From assembly GCA_003001795.1 (NCBI GenBank), contig PVNI01000011.1, forward strand, positions 1 through 64,000: a stretch of 64,000 nucleotides of DNA, in the 5' to 3' direction. Every line of letters starts with the position of its first letter. Positions within the stretch are counted from its first letter, which is position 1. The stretch is from Actinomadura viridilutea (GTDB lineage Bacteria; Actinomycetota; Actinomycetes; Streptosporangiales; Streptosporangiaceae). Positions 40,258 through 48,384 of this stretch are shown one piece after another. The notes beneath the pieces were generated by a model that did no database searches, was not told the origin of the DNA, and saw nothing but the letters and a program-made list of their open reading frames with translations. A program made the position numbers and the translations under genes.

Positions 40258-40560
40258 CCCGGCACACCGTCCTTTTAGTCGAGCCTTATCCGCCTTTGTC
40301 GGTACTTGGCGGGTCGCAGGGTACGGCGTCCGCCGTCCCCCGGGGGAGGGGCAGGGAACGCTGTGCGCGTGCCGCACGTCAAGATGATCGTCACCGAGGC
40401 GTGCGCGGACGCGGGGACGCGCCGCGCCGGCCGGAGGCCGCTGAGGCGGCGGACCCGGCGATGCCACCGTGCGTTCGTACGCCGCAAGGTGGAGCGCGGG
40501 CACGGACGTAACACCTAAGGGGGACGTGCCGCACCCGCACGAACCGCTAGGTTCGTGCGC
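40258..40560. other. Divergent intergenic region, HNH gene / ABC operon
   Basis: 303 bases without a gene. The part near 40275-40310 is AT-richer and likely holds the HNH promoter. The part next to 40561 holds the palindrome and -10 described separately. Confidence 0.5.
40536..40559 (+). promoter_or_regulatory. Palindrome over -10 and start of the ABC operon
   Basis: CGCACGAACC at 40536-40545 and GGTTCGTGCG at 40550-40559 are perfect complements with a 4-nt centre. The hexamer TAGGTT at 40548-40553 lies inside it, 7 nt before the ATG at 40561, so it looks like an operator over a leaderless promoter. Confidence 0.5.
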
Positions 40561-41526
40561 ATGCCGATCATCGCCACCCAGGGACTGACCATGCGGTTCC
40601 CGAGGGTGACCGCCCTGGACGACCTGACCGTTGCCGTGGAGCCCGGCATCATCGGGCTGGTCGGGGCCAACGGCGCCGGCAAGTCGACGCTCATCCGCAT
40701 CCTGCTGGGCCTGCAGCGCCCCACCTCCGGCCGAGCCAGCGTGCTGGGCCTGGACATCGCCCGCGACGGCGCGCGCATCCGCGAACGGGTCGGGTTCATG
40801 CCCGAGTACGAATGCCTGCCGCCCGACGTGTCGGCCACCGAGTTCGTCGTGCACATGGCCCGCATGTGCGGGCTGCCGCCCACGGCCGCGCGCGAACGCG
40901 CCGCCGACACGCTGCGGCACGTCGGCCTCTACGAGGAGCGCTACCGCCCCATCGGCGGCTACTCCACCGGCATGCGGCAGCGCGTCAAACTGGCGCAGGC
41001 CCTCGTCCACGACCCGCAGCTGGTGTTCCTGGACGAGCCCACCAACGGGCTGGACCCCGCGGGCCGCGACGAGATGCTCGGACTCATCCGCCGCATCGGC
41101 ACCGAGTTCGGCATCAGCGTGCTCGTCACCTCGCACCTGCTGGGCGAGCTGGAGCGGATCTGCGACCACGTCGTGATCATCGACGGGGGGCGGCTGCTGC
41201 GCTCCCAGGCGGTCGAGGCGTACACCGCGGCCAGCGGCTCGCTCACCGTCGAGGTGGACGAGGGCCGCGACCGGCTGGCCGCGCTGCTGGCCGAGGCGGG
41301 TCTGGCCGTGCGCGCCGAGGGCCGGCAGCTGGTCGTCGACATCGCCGACGAGTCCACCTACGACCTGATCCGCGACGGCGTCGCCGACCTGGGGCTGCGG
41401 CTGGTCCGGCTGGAGCAGCGCCGCCACCGCATCGAGGAGGTCTTCGCGCCCGCCTCGCACCAGGCCGCCGCGCCCGGCGCCCCGCCCGCACCGCCCGGGG
41501 CGTACCCGCAGGGAGGCGTCCGATGA
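40561..41526 (+). CDS. ABC transporter ATP-binding protein (pair 1)
   Basis: 321 aa, ATG at 40561 (an in-frame GTG at 40555 is inside the palindrome). Walker A GANGAGKST is at 35-43. Signature YSTGMRQRVKLAQ, Walker B QLVFLDEPTNGLDP and the H-loop TSHLLGELER follow. Residues about 225-300 are a C-terminal DrrA-type extension, then a Pro/Ala-rich tail. It is an ABC-2 type exporter ATPase; its stop overlaps the permease ATG (ATGA). Substrate unknown. Confidence 0.92.
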   Translation: MPIIATQGLTMRFPRVTALDDLTVAVEPGIIGLVGANGAGKSTLIRILLGLQRPTSGRASVLGLDIARDGARIRERVGFMPEYECLPPDVSATEFVVHMARMCGLPPTAARERAADTLRHVGLYEERYRPIGGYSTGMRQRVKLAQALVHDPQLVFLDEPTNGLDPAGRDEMLGLIRRIGTEFGISVLVTSHLLGELERICDHVVIIDGGRLLRSQAVEAYTAASGSLTVEVDEGRDRLAALLAEAGLAVRAEGRQLVVDIADESTYDLIRDGVADLGLRLVRLEQRRHRIEEVFAPASHQAAAPGAPPAPPGAYPQGGVR

Positions 41527-42401
41527 CCACCAGCATCATCCACGACATCGGGTACCGGCACTACGAGGGCCGGCGCCTGGGCCGGGGGTACGTGCTGCGC
41601 TCGCTGTACGTGCACAACCTGCGCGCCGCCTTCGGCCTGGGCCGCCCCGCCCGGGCGAAGGTCATGCCGTTCCTGCTCGCCGCGATCATGCTGCTGCCCG
41701 CGGTGGGCGTCGTGGCCGCGGTCGGGCTCGCCGGCCTGGACCGGCCGCCGATCCGCTACTCCCAGTACGCGGTCAGCCTCCAGGTGATCATCGCGATCTT
41801 CCTGGCGACGCAGGCGCCGGTGCTGGCGTCCCGGGAGCTGCGCCACCGCGTGGTGCCGCTGTACTTCTCGCGGCCCGTCGGGCACCTGGACTTCGTGCTG
41901 GCCAAGCTGGCGGCCCTGGCCACCGCGCTGTTCGCCCTGATGGCGGTGCCGATCACGGTGATGTACATCGGCAGCCTGGTCAACAAGATGCCGAACGCCT
42001 CGCGGCACCTGGCCGACTACCTGACCGCGCTGCTCGGCTGCGTGCTGTTCGCGCTGGTGCTGGCGGCGATCGGGATGGTCGTCGCGGCGTTCACCCCGCG
42101 CCGCGGCTTCGGGGTGGCGGCCGTCATCGCGGTGTACTCGCTCAGCGCCGGGTTCGTCCTGATCGTGCAGGGACTGGCCGAGGCGCACACCAACTTCACG
42201 CTGGCCGGCTGGATGGGGTTGTTCACGCCGTTCAACCTCGTCGACATCGTGCAGGTGCGGCTGCTGGGCGCGGAGCCCTCGGCGGTGGCGGTGGCGCCCG
42301 GCGTGCTCGGCGGCCTGGTCGCGCTGCTGCTGTGCGGCGTGCTGGTGGCCGGCTCGATCCCCGTCCTGTACCGGCGGTTCCGGAAGGCGGGGCTGTCATG
42401 A
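41523..42401 (+). CDS. ABC-2 type permease (pair 1)
   Basis: 292 aa. The ATG at 41523 overlaps the ATPase stop; the longer frame upstream is the ATPase in another frame. About six membrane helices can be read (for example VMPFLLAAIMLLPAVGVVAA, LTALLGCVLFALVLAAIGMV, LVALLLCGVLVAGSIPVLY). The cytoplasmic N-terminus HDIGYRHYEGRRLGRG is shared with other ABC-2 permeases of this type. It forms the exporter with the preceding ATPase. Substrate unknown. Confidence 0.88.
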   Translation: MTTSIIHDIGYRHYEGRRLGRGYVLRSLYVHNLRAAFGLGRPARAKVMPFLLAAIMLLPAVGVVAAVGLAGLDRPPIRYSQYAVSLQVIIAIFLATQAPVLASRELRHRVVPLYFSRPVGHLDFVLAKLAALATALFALMAVPITVMYIGSLVNKMPNASRHLADYLTALLGCVLFALVLAAIGMVVAAFTPRRGFGVAAVIAVYSLSAGFVLIVQGLAEAHTNFTLAGWMGLFTPFNLVDIVQVRLLGAEPSAVAVAPGVLGGLVALLLCGVLVAGSIPVLYRRFRKAGLS

Positions 42402-42514
42402 GCGGACCGGACGGGCGCGGCGGCCCCGCCCGCGACGCCGGCGGGCGCACGAGGAGCGAGGAGGCAAGGCGGCGCCTCGTCGGCGCCCCAGAGGCGAGCG
42501 GGGGGCAGGCATGA
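42398..42514 (+). CDS. Possible 38-residue coupled small ORF
   Basis: The ATG at 42398 overlaps the pair-1 permease stop (ATGA) and the TGA at 42512-42514 overlaps the pair-2 ATPase start (ATGA). The peptide is Gly/Arg-rich and begins MSGPDGRGGPARDAGG. It bridges the 109-base gap so that all five frames are joined by 4-base overlaps. It may only be a coupling device or chance; codon bias cannot decide at this length. Confidence 0.3.
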   Translation: MSGPDGRGGPARDAGGRTRSEEARRRLVGAPEASGGQA

Positions 42515-43422
42515 GCGTGCTTCGGTTGGAGAACGTGTCGCGCTGGTACGGCAACGTGGTCGCCGTCAACGGCATCTCGATGACGATCGGCCCCGGCGTG
42601 ACCGGACTGCTCGGGCCGAACGGGGCGGGCAAGTCCACCCTGATCCACATGATGGGCGGCTTCCTGGCGCCCTCGTCCGGCACGGTGGAACTGGACGGCG
42701 CGCCGGTCTGGGGCAACCCCGACGTCTACCGGTCCCTCGGCCTGGTGCCCGAACGGGAGACCGCCTACGACTTCCTCACTGGCTGGCAGTTCGTCCACGC
42801 CATGGCCAAGCTGCACAAGCTGCCCGACCCGGCGGCCGCCGCGCGCCGCGCCATCGCCCTGGTGGAGATGGAGCACGCGCAGGAACGCGCCATCGGCACC
42901 TACTCCAAGGGCATGAAGCAGCGCATCAAGATGGCCTCCGCGCTGGTGCACGACCCGCCCGTGCTGCTGCTGGACGAGCCCTTCAACGGCATGGACCCGC
43001 GGCAGCGGCTGCAGCTGATGGACCTGATCCGCGCCATGGCCGCCGAGGGTCGCACCATCCTGTTCAGCTCGCACATCCTGGAGGAGGTGGAGCGGCTCGC
43101 CGGGCACATCGAGGTGGTCGTGGCGGGCCGGCACGCCGCCTCCGGCGACTTCCGGGCGATCCGGCGGCTGATGACCGACCGGCCGCACCGGTTCCTGGTC
43201 CGCTCGAGCGACGACCGCCGGCTCGCCGCCGCGATCATCTCCGACGGGTCGTCCCGCGGCGTCCACCTGACCGACCAGGGCCTGGAGGTCGAGGCCGTCG
43301 ACTTCCAGCGCTTCACCTGGCTGCTGCCGCGCGTCGCGCGGGACGCGGGCGTGCGCCTGCTGGAGGTCTCCCCGTCCGACGAGTCCCTGGAAAGCGTCTT
43401 CTCCTACCTGGTGGCCCAATGA
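42511..43422 (+). CDS. ABC transporter ATP-binding protein (pair 2)
   Basis: 303 aa, ATG at 42511, with GGGGGGCAGG upstream. Walker A GPNGAGKST is at 35-43; signature YSKGMKQRIKMA, Walker B VLLLDEPFNGMDP, H-loop SSHILEEVER. It is related to the pair-1 ATPase but clearly diverged. The stop overlaps the next permease start. With the next gene it forms a second ABC-2 exporter, apparently in the same transcript as pair 1. Confidence 0.92.
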   Translation: MSVLRLENVSRWYGNVVAVNGISMTIGPGVTGLLGPNGAGKSTLIHMMGGFLAPSSGTVELDGAPVWGNPDVYRSLGLVPERETAYDFLTGWQFVHAMAKLHKLPDPAAAARRAIALVEMEHAQERAIGTYSKGMKQRIKMASALVHDPPVLLLDEPFNGMDPRQRLQLMDLIRAMAAEGRTILFSSHILEEVERLAGHIEVVVAGRHAASGDFRAIRRLMTDRPHRFLVRSSDDRRLAAAIISDGSSRGVHLTDQGLEVEAVDFQRFTWLLPRVARDAGVRLLEVSPSDESLESVFSYLVAQ

Positions 43423-44135
43423 ACGCGACGATCGCGGCAATCACGTTCCGCGCCATGCTGGGGCGGCGCCGCGCCCTGCTGCTCCTGGTCCTGCCGTTGC
43501 TGCTGCTGACGCTGTCGGTCGGGCTGCGCGCCGCGGACGTCGCCGACCTGGAGGTGTCGGCGGGCGTGCTGCAGCAGTTCGCCCTGGCCACGCTGCTGCC
43601 GCTGCTGGCGCTGATCGCGGGCACGGGGGTGATCGGCCCCGAGATCGACGACGGGCAGATCATGTACGTGCTGACCAAGCCGACGCCCCGGCACGTGATC
43701 GTGTTCAGCAAGCTGGCGGTGGCGATCGCGCTGGTCGTGGCGTTCGGGGTGGTGCCGACGCTGGCGGCGGGACTGGTGCTGACCGGGAACACGGCCGGGG
43801 TCACCGCGGCGTTCACGATCGGGGTGCTGGCGGCCGGGATCGCCTACACCTCGGTGTTCGTGGCCCTGGCCGTGCTGAGCCGCAACGCCGTCACGATCGG
43901 GCTGCTGTACGCGCTGGTGTGGGAGTCGCTGCTCGGCTCCGTGGCGCCGGGGGCGCGGTCGGCGTCCGTCCAGCAGTGGGCGCTGTCGGTCGCCGACGCC
44001 TTCACCGACGCGTCGGTGGTGACGTCCACGGTCAGGCTGCCGGTCGCGGTGGCGCTGCTCGCCGCCGTCACCGTCGTGGGCGCTCTGCTGGCGGTGATGC
44101 GGCTGCGCAGGCTGCCCGTCACCAGCGCGGAGTGA
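43419..44135 (+). CDS. ABC-2 type permease (pair 2)
   Basis: 238 aa, ATG at 43419 overlapping the ATPase stop (ATGA). Six hydrophobic segments; ALLLLVLPLLLLTLSVGLRA is the first, and EIDDGQIMYVLTKPTPRHVI is the conserved cytoplasmic loop of ABC-2 permeases. It ends the five-frame operon. Substrate unknown; a two-ATPase, two-permease arrangement could act as one heteromeric exporter or as two separate ones. Confidence 0.88.
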   Translation: MNATIAAITFRAMLGRRRALLLLVLPLLLLTLSVGLRAADVADLEVSAGVLQQFALATLLPLLALIAGTGVIGPEIDDGQIMYVLTKPTPRHVIVFSKLAVAIALVVAFGVVPTLAAGLVLTGNTAGVTAAFTIGVLAAGIAYTSVFVALAVLSRNAVTIGLLYALVWESLLGSVAPGARSASVQQWALSVADAFTDASVVTSTVRLPVAVALLAAVTVVGALLAVMRLRRLPVTSAE

Positions 44136-44146
44136 CCGCCGTCCCG

Positions 44147-44187
44147 CGCCCGGCCGCGTCGCGCCGTCCGTGGCCGCGGGCCGGGCG
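44147..44187. terminator. Hairpin between convergent ABC permease and coaA
   Basis: CGCCCGGCC at 44147-44155 pairs with GGCCGGGCG at 44179-44187 across a 23-nt loop, in the 72-base gap between convergent genes. No T run in either direction. Confidence 0.4.
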
Positions 44188-44207
44188 GCGGGGCCGGGCG
44201 GCGGGCG

Positions 44208-45146
44208 TCAGATGCGGCGCAGGCGGACGCGCTGCACCCTGTGGTCGCGGGCCTTGTGCAGCACGAGGGTGGCGCGGGCCCGGGTCGGCAGGATGTTGGA
44301 CACCAGGTTGATCTCGTTGACGTCGCGCCAGACCCGCAGCGCGAACGCCGCGGTCTCGTCCTCGTCGATGTGGGCGTACCGGTGGAAGTACGAGCGGGGG
44401 TCGCCGAAGGCGGTGCGGCGCAGCGCGAACAGGCGCTCCACGAACCAGTGCCGGATGTCCTCGACGCGGGCGTCCACGTAGATGGAGAAGTCGAAGAAGT
44501 CGGCGACGGCGAGCGTCCCGGCGGGAGAGGGCTGCAGCACGTTGAGCCCTTCGACGATGAGGATGTCGGCGCGGCGCACGGTCTGCCGGGCGCCCGGGAC
44601 GATGTCGTACTCCAGGTGCGAGTACACCGGGATGTCCAGTTCGTCCGCGCCGGCCTTCATGGACGACACGAACCGCACCAGCGCCCGCCGGTCGTAGGAC
44701 TCGGGGAACCCCTTGCGGTCCAGCAGGCAGCGTTCGCGCAGCACGGCGTTGGGGTACAGGAAGCTGTCGGTGGTGACCAGCTCCACGGTGGGATGCTCCG
44801 GCCAGCGCGCCAGCAGCGTCCGCAGCAGCCGCGACGTGGTCGACTTGCCCACCGCCACGCTGCCCGCCACGCCGATGACGAACGGGGTGGGCCGCACCGG
44901 CTCGCCCAGGAAGCCGCCGACGGTGTCGCGCAGCCGTCCGTCGGCCACGAAGAACAGGTTCAGCAGCCGCGACAGCGGCAGGTAGACCTCCTCGACCTCG
45001 GTGATGTCGATCGGGTCCCGGACGCCGCGCAGCGCGTCCAGCTCGTCGGGGGTCAGCGTCAGCGGGGTGTTCTCGCGCAGCGCCCGCCACTGCTCCCGGG
45101 ACAGCTCCACGTAGGGGCTCGGCACCGCGTCCCATCCGCTCGTCAT
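44208..45146 (-). CDS. coaA: Pantothenate kinase, type I
   Basis: First step of coenzyme A synthesis: phosphorylates pantothenate; 312 aa, ATG at 45146. P-loop GVAGSVAVGKST lies at 92-103. Other family segments: TTDSFLYPNAVL, KGFPESYDRRAL, YSHLEYDI and the ending RRI. Type I length and sequence are complete. Divergent from glmS, with 155 bases between. Confidence 0.97.
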   Translation of the reverse strand: MTSGWDAVPSPYVELSREQWRALRENTPLTLTPDELDALRGVRDPIDITEVEEVYLPLSRLLNLFFVADGRLRDTVGGFLGEPVRPTPFVIGVAGSVAVGKSTTSRLLRTLLARWPEHPTVELVTTDSFLYPNAVLRERCLLDRKGFPESYDRRALVRFVSSMKAGADELDIPVYSHLEYDIVPGARQTVRRADILIVEGLNVLQPSPAGTLAVADFFDFSIYVDARVEDIRHWFVERLFALRRTAFGDPRSYFHRYAHIDEDETAAFALRVWRDVNEINLVSNILPTRARATLVLHKARDHRVQRVRLRRI

Positions 45147-45288
45147 GGGCCGAAACCTTAACCCCGCTCGGCGGCGCGGCGCCTCGTGGAGGACGACATA
45201 CCGGAAGGCCGCCGGCGGTTCACCCGCCGTCCACGCTGTAGCCGCTCACTTTGGCATTTGCTGGTGGGGGCCATCAACCGGCAGGCAA

Positions 45289-45294
45289 TAGAGT
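45289..45294 (+). promoter_or_regulatory. -10 element predicting a leaderless glmS mRNA
   Basis: TAGAGT at 45289-45294 fits TAGANT and lies 7 nt before the glmS ATG at 45302, where transcription would start. No convincing -35 at 17-18 bp, and no Shine-Dalgarno. Confidence 0.45.
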
Positions 45295-45301
45295 GGCCGG
45301 C

Positions 45302-47149
45302 ATGTGCGGAATCGTTGGGTACGTCGGCAACCGGCCGGCGTTGGACATCGTGGTGGAAGGGCTCGCGCGTCTGGAGTACCGCGGCTACGACTCCGCCGGG
45401 GTGGCCGTGCTCGCCGACGGGAAGCTGGCGACGGCCAAGCGCGCGGGCAAGCTGGTGAACCTGCGCGGCGCCCTGGAGCAGGACCCGCTGCCCGACGGGA
45501 CCGTCGGCATCGGACACACCCGGTGGGCCACCCACGGACCGCCCAACGACCGCAACGCCCACCCGCACACCGACTGCGCCGGAGCGGTCGCGGTCGTCCA
45601 CAACGGGATCATCGAGAACTTCGCGCGGCTGCGCGCCGAGCTGGACGAGGGCGGGCACGCCCTGGACTCCGACACCGACACCGAGGTCGTCGCGCACCTG
45701 CTGGAGGACGAGCTGCCGCGGGCCGGCGGCGACCTGGCCGAGGCGATGCGCCGGGTCTGCCGCCGCCTGGAGGGCGCGTTCACGCTGGTGGCGGTGCACG
45801 CCGACGATCCCGACGTGGTGGTGGGGGCCCGCCGCAACTCGCCGCTGGTCGTCGGCGTGGGCGACGGGCAGAACTTCCTGGCCAGCGACGTGGCCGCGTT
45901 CATCGCCCACACCCGCGACGCGATCGAGCTGGGCCAGGACCAGGTGGTGGAGCTGCGCCGCGACGGCGTGACCGTCACCGACTTCGACGGCCGCCCGGCC
46001 GAGACCCGCCGGTACCACGTCGACTGGGACGTGTCGGCCGCCGAGAAGGGCGGCTACGACTACTTCATGCTCAAGGAGATCGCCGAGCAGCCGCGCGCGG
46101 TCGCCGACACCCTGCTCGGCCGGATCGGCGCCGACGGCAGCCTGGTGCTGGACGAGATGCGGCTGACCGACGAGCAGCTCCGCGAGATCGACAAGATCAT
46201 CATCGTGGCCTGCGGCACCGCCTACCACGCCGGGCTGATCGCCAAGTACGCCATCGAGCACTGGGCCGGGCTGCCCTGCGAGGTGGAGCTGGCCAGCGAG
46301 TTCCGCTACCGCGACCCGATCCTGACCCGGACCACCCTGGTCATCGCGATCTCCCAGTCCGGCGAGACCATGGACACGCTCATGGCGGTGCGGCACGCCC
46401 GCGAGCAGCACGCCCGGGTGCTGGCGGTGTGCAACGTCAACGGCTCGACGATCCCGCGCGAGTGCGACGGCGTGCTCTACACCCACGCCGGACCCGAGGT
46501 CGGCGTCGCGGCCACCAAGACGTTCCTCACCCAGCTGGTCGCCGTGTACCTGATCGCGCTGTACCTGGCGCAGGTGCGCGGCACCAAGTGGGGCGACGAG
46601 GTGTTCGCGATGGTCCAGCTGCTGGAGCGGATGCCGGAGAAGGTGGAGAAGGTCCTGGAGACCATGGAGCCGGTGCGCGAGCTGGCCCGCTCCCTGGCCG
46701 GCGGCCACTGCGTGCTGTTCCTGGGCCGGCACGTCGGCTTCCCGGTGGCGCTGGAGGGCGCGCTCAAGCTCAAGGAGCTGGCGTACATGCACGCCGAGGG
46801 GTTCGCCGCCGGCGAGCTCAAGCACGGCCCGATCGCGCTGATCGAGAAGGACCTGCCGGTCGTGGTGGTGGTGCCGCCGCGCGCCCGCGCCGTGCTGCAC
46901 GACAAGATCGTCTCCAACATCCAGGAGATCCGCGCGCGCGGCGCCCGCACCATCGTGATCGCCGAGGAGGGCGACGCGTCGGTGGAGCCGTACGCCGACA
47001 CGGTGATCCGCGTTCCGGCCGTGCCGACGCTGCTGCAGCCGCTGGTGACCACCGTGCCGCTGCAGGTGTTCGCGTGCGAGCTGGCCACCGCCAAGGGCCA
47101 CGACGTCGACCAGCCGCGCAACCTGGCCAAGTCCGTCACCGTGGAGTGA
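45302..47149 (+). CDS. glmS: Glutamine--fructose-6-phosphate aminotransferase (isomerizing)
   Basis: Makes glucosamine-6-phosphate from fructose-6-phosphate and glutamine; 615 aa. The ATG at 45302 places the catalytic cysteine at residue 2 (MCGIVGYVGN), which excludes the longer upstream frame. The glutaminase domain (to about 240) has GHTRWATHGPPNDRNAHPH. Two SIS domains follow, with SQSGETMDT and the C-terminal PRNLAKSVTVE. No glmS ribozyme is present. Feeds GlmM (37675). Confidence 0.98.
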   Translation: MCGIVGYVGNRPALDIVVEGLARLEYRGYDSAGVAVLADGKLATAKRAGKLVNLRGALEQDPLPDGTVGIGHTRWATHGPPNDRNAHPHTDCAGAVAVVHNGIIENFARLRAELDEGGHALDSDTDTEVVAHLLEDELPRAGGDLAEAMRRVCRRLEGAFTLVAVHADDPDVVVGARRNSPLVVGVGDGQNFLASDVAAFIAHTRDAIELGQDQVVELRRDGVTVTDFDGRPAETRRYHVDWDVSAAEKGGYDYFMLKEIAEQPRAVADTLLGRIGADGSLVLDEMRLTDEQLREIDKIIIVACGTAYHAGLIAKYAIEHWAGLPCEVELASEFRYRDPILTRTTLVIAISQSGETMDTLMAVRHAREQHARVLAVCNVNGSTIPRECDGVLYTHAGPEVGVAATKTFLTQLVAVYLIALYLAQVRGTKWGDEVFAMVQLLERMPEKVEKVLETMEPVRELARSLAGGHCVLFLGRHVGFPVALEGALKLKELAYMHAEGFAAGELKHGPIALIEKDLPVVVVVPPRARAVLHDKIVSNIQEIRARGARTIVIAEEGDASVEPYADTVIRVPAVPTLLQPLVTTVPLQVFACELATAKGHDVDQPRNLAKSVTVE

Positions 47150-47543
47150 ACCCGCTCGCCGCACCGCTGGGGAGCGCGTGCGGTGACACCGCCGGCGCCG
47201 CGAGACCGGCCGCCGCCGCGCCGCGTCGCACGGGCGTCGTCAGGGACGTCCCGTCACGCGAAGAGGCGGCGGCGTGCGGCCGGACGGCGACGCGGTGCCG
47301 GCGGCCGCGGCCGGCCACGAGGCGCACCCGGCCCCGCGGCGGCGCCCCGCCGGGTGGCCCTCCACGGGAGCCGGCGTTCGAGGGACGGCCGGCTGCGCGA
47401 CCGGGTCCCGCTGAACGTGACGGTTCCCGCGGTGGAGCCGAGATGTGCCGTCTCGCATCGCCTGACGCGCAGAGACGCGTGCAGCGGACCCCGGCGGGAT
47501 CCGGGACGCGGACGGGCCCCGGGCGGGACGCGGTGCGGACGCG
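47150..47543. other. Intergenic region after glmS
   Basis: 394 bases, very GC-rich, between convergent glmS and a DUF397 gene. I see no gene, no clear terminator and no repeat. Confidence 0.5.
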
Positions 47544-47750
47544 TCAGGTCGCGGCCGCCGACTTGATCGCGGTGGCGAAGGCGCGCCACTCGTCGGGGGT
47601 GAATCTCAGCACGGGCCCGGACGCTCCGAGCACGCCGTCGCGGACGCCTATCGCGCCGCCGTCGAGGCGAGCGACCTCGACGCACGTCCCACTGGCGCCG
47701 CACCGACGGCTGCTCCTCCAGTGCGCCGTCGCCCCCTGCTGCTGCCCCAT
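47544..47750 (-). CDS. DUF397 protein 2
   Basis: 68 aa from the ATG at 47750 (a GTG at 47753 is adjacent), with GGGAGG upstream. Matches DUF397: WRSSRRCGASGTCVEVARLD, GAIGVRDG and FTPDEWRAFATAIK. The family is almost confined to actinomycetes and usually neighbours XRE/DUF5753 regulators, as here. Known relatives act with such regulators in development. The AT-rich stretch at 47770-47830 upstream is a likely promoter. Confidence 0.88.
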   Translation of the reverse strand: MGQQQGATAHWRSSRRCGASGTCVEVARLDGGAIGVRDGVLGASGPVLRFTPDEWRAFATAIKSAAAT

Positions 47751-47907
47751 CACGCCTCCCGGCGAACATCCTCATATAGGGCTGACGGCCACAATGCCGA
47801 CATTGCCTTATATACCCTTTGATATACGACACGCCGTAGGGGCGGGCGGGACAGAAAGCTGTGTCCTGCCGGTGCCGCCGTACGCGCCGACGGCACCGGC
47901 CGTGCGA

Positions 47908-48138
47908 TCAATGGGGCCCGTCGCCCCGGACGAGGTCGAAGCGGCCCCGCTTGACCTCCGTGACGAAGGAGCCCCATGCGGCCGCGGAGAAGGTCAGCTC
48001 CGGGCCGCCCTCGCCGTTGGCGGAGTCGCGGGCGCCGATCCCGCCGCCGGGCAGCGCGGCCACCTCGACGCAGGTCGTGCTCCCGCCGCAGCGCGAGCTC
48101 TTCCGCCAGCGGCTCTCGTTACTGATAACTGACGCCAC
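47908..48138 (-). CDS. DUF397 protein 1
   Basis: 76 aa, GTG start at 48138 with AAAGG upstream. Motifs SRWRKSSRCGGSTTCVEVAAL, GGGIGARDS and LTFSAAAWGSFVTEVK are typical of DUF397. A paralogue of the gene at 47544-47750. It lies 246 bases downstream of the XRE regulator, on the same strand; the gap is long enough for its own promoter (TAGGGT at 48283-48288 on the minus strand is a possible -10). Confidence 0.88.
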   Translation of the reverse strand: MASVISNESRWRKSSRCGGSTTCVEVAALPGGGIGARDSANGEGGPELTFSAAAWGSFVTEVKRGRFDLVRGDGPH

Positions 48139-48384
48139 TTTGCGCCTTTCGGAATTGATGTCCGTTTCGAGATGCGCGGTTCGCGAATGCGCTTCGAGCG
48201 TCGCAGCGTCCGTCGCGGTGAACGGACCGGGAACTGCGCGGCTCGATGTCCGGAGGTGTGCTGCCGGACGCCAGACACGGCGACCCTAGCAGAAATGCCC
48301 AGGGGGATTCATGATTCCCGCGAGTAACGTAACGTGGCTTTGACCATATATGCGGAACACATGCTGACCTGTGGGAACGTCAGG

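Noticed and set aside
45147..45301. glmS ribozyme upstream of glmS
   Set aside because: No ribozyme core is recognisable in 155 bases, and the -10 sits 7 nt from the start codon, leaving no leader.
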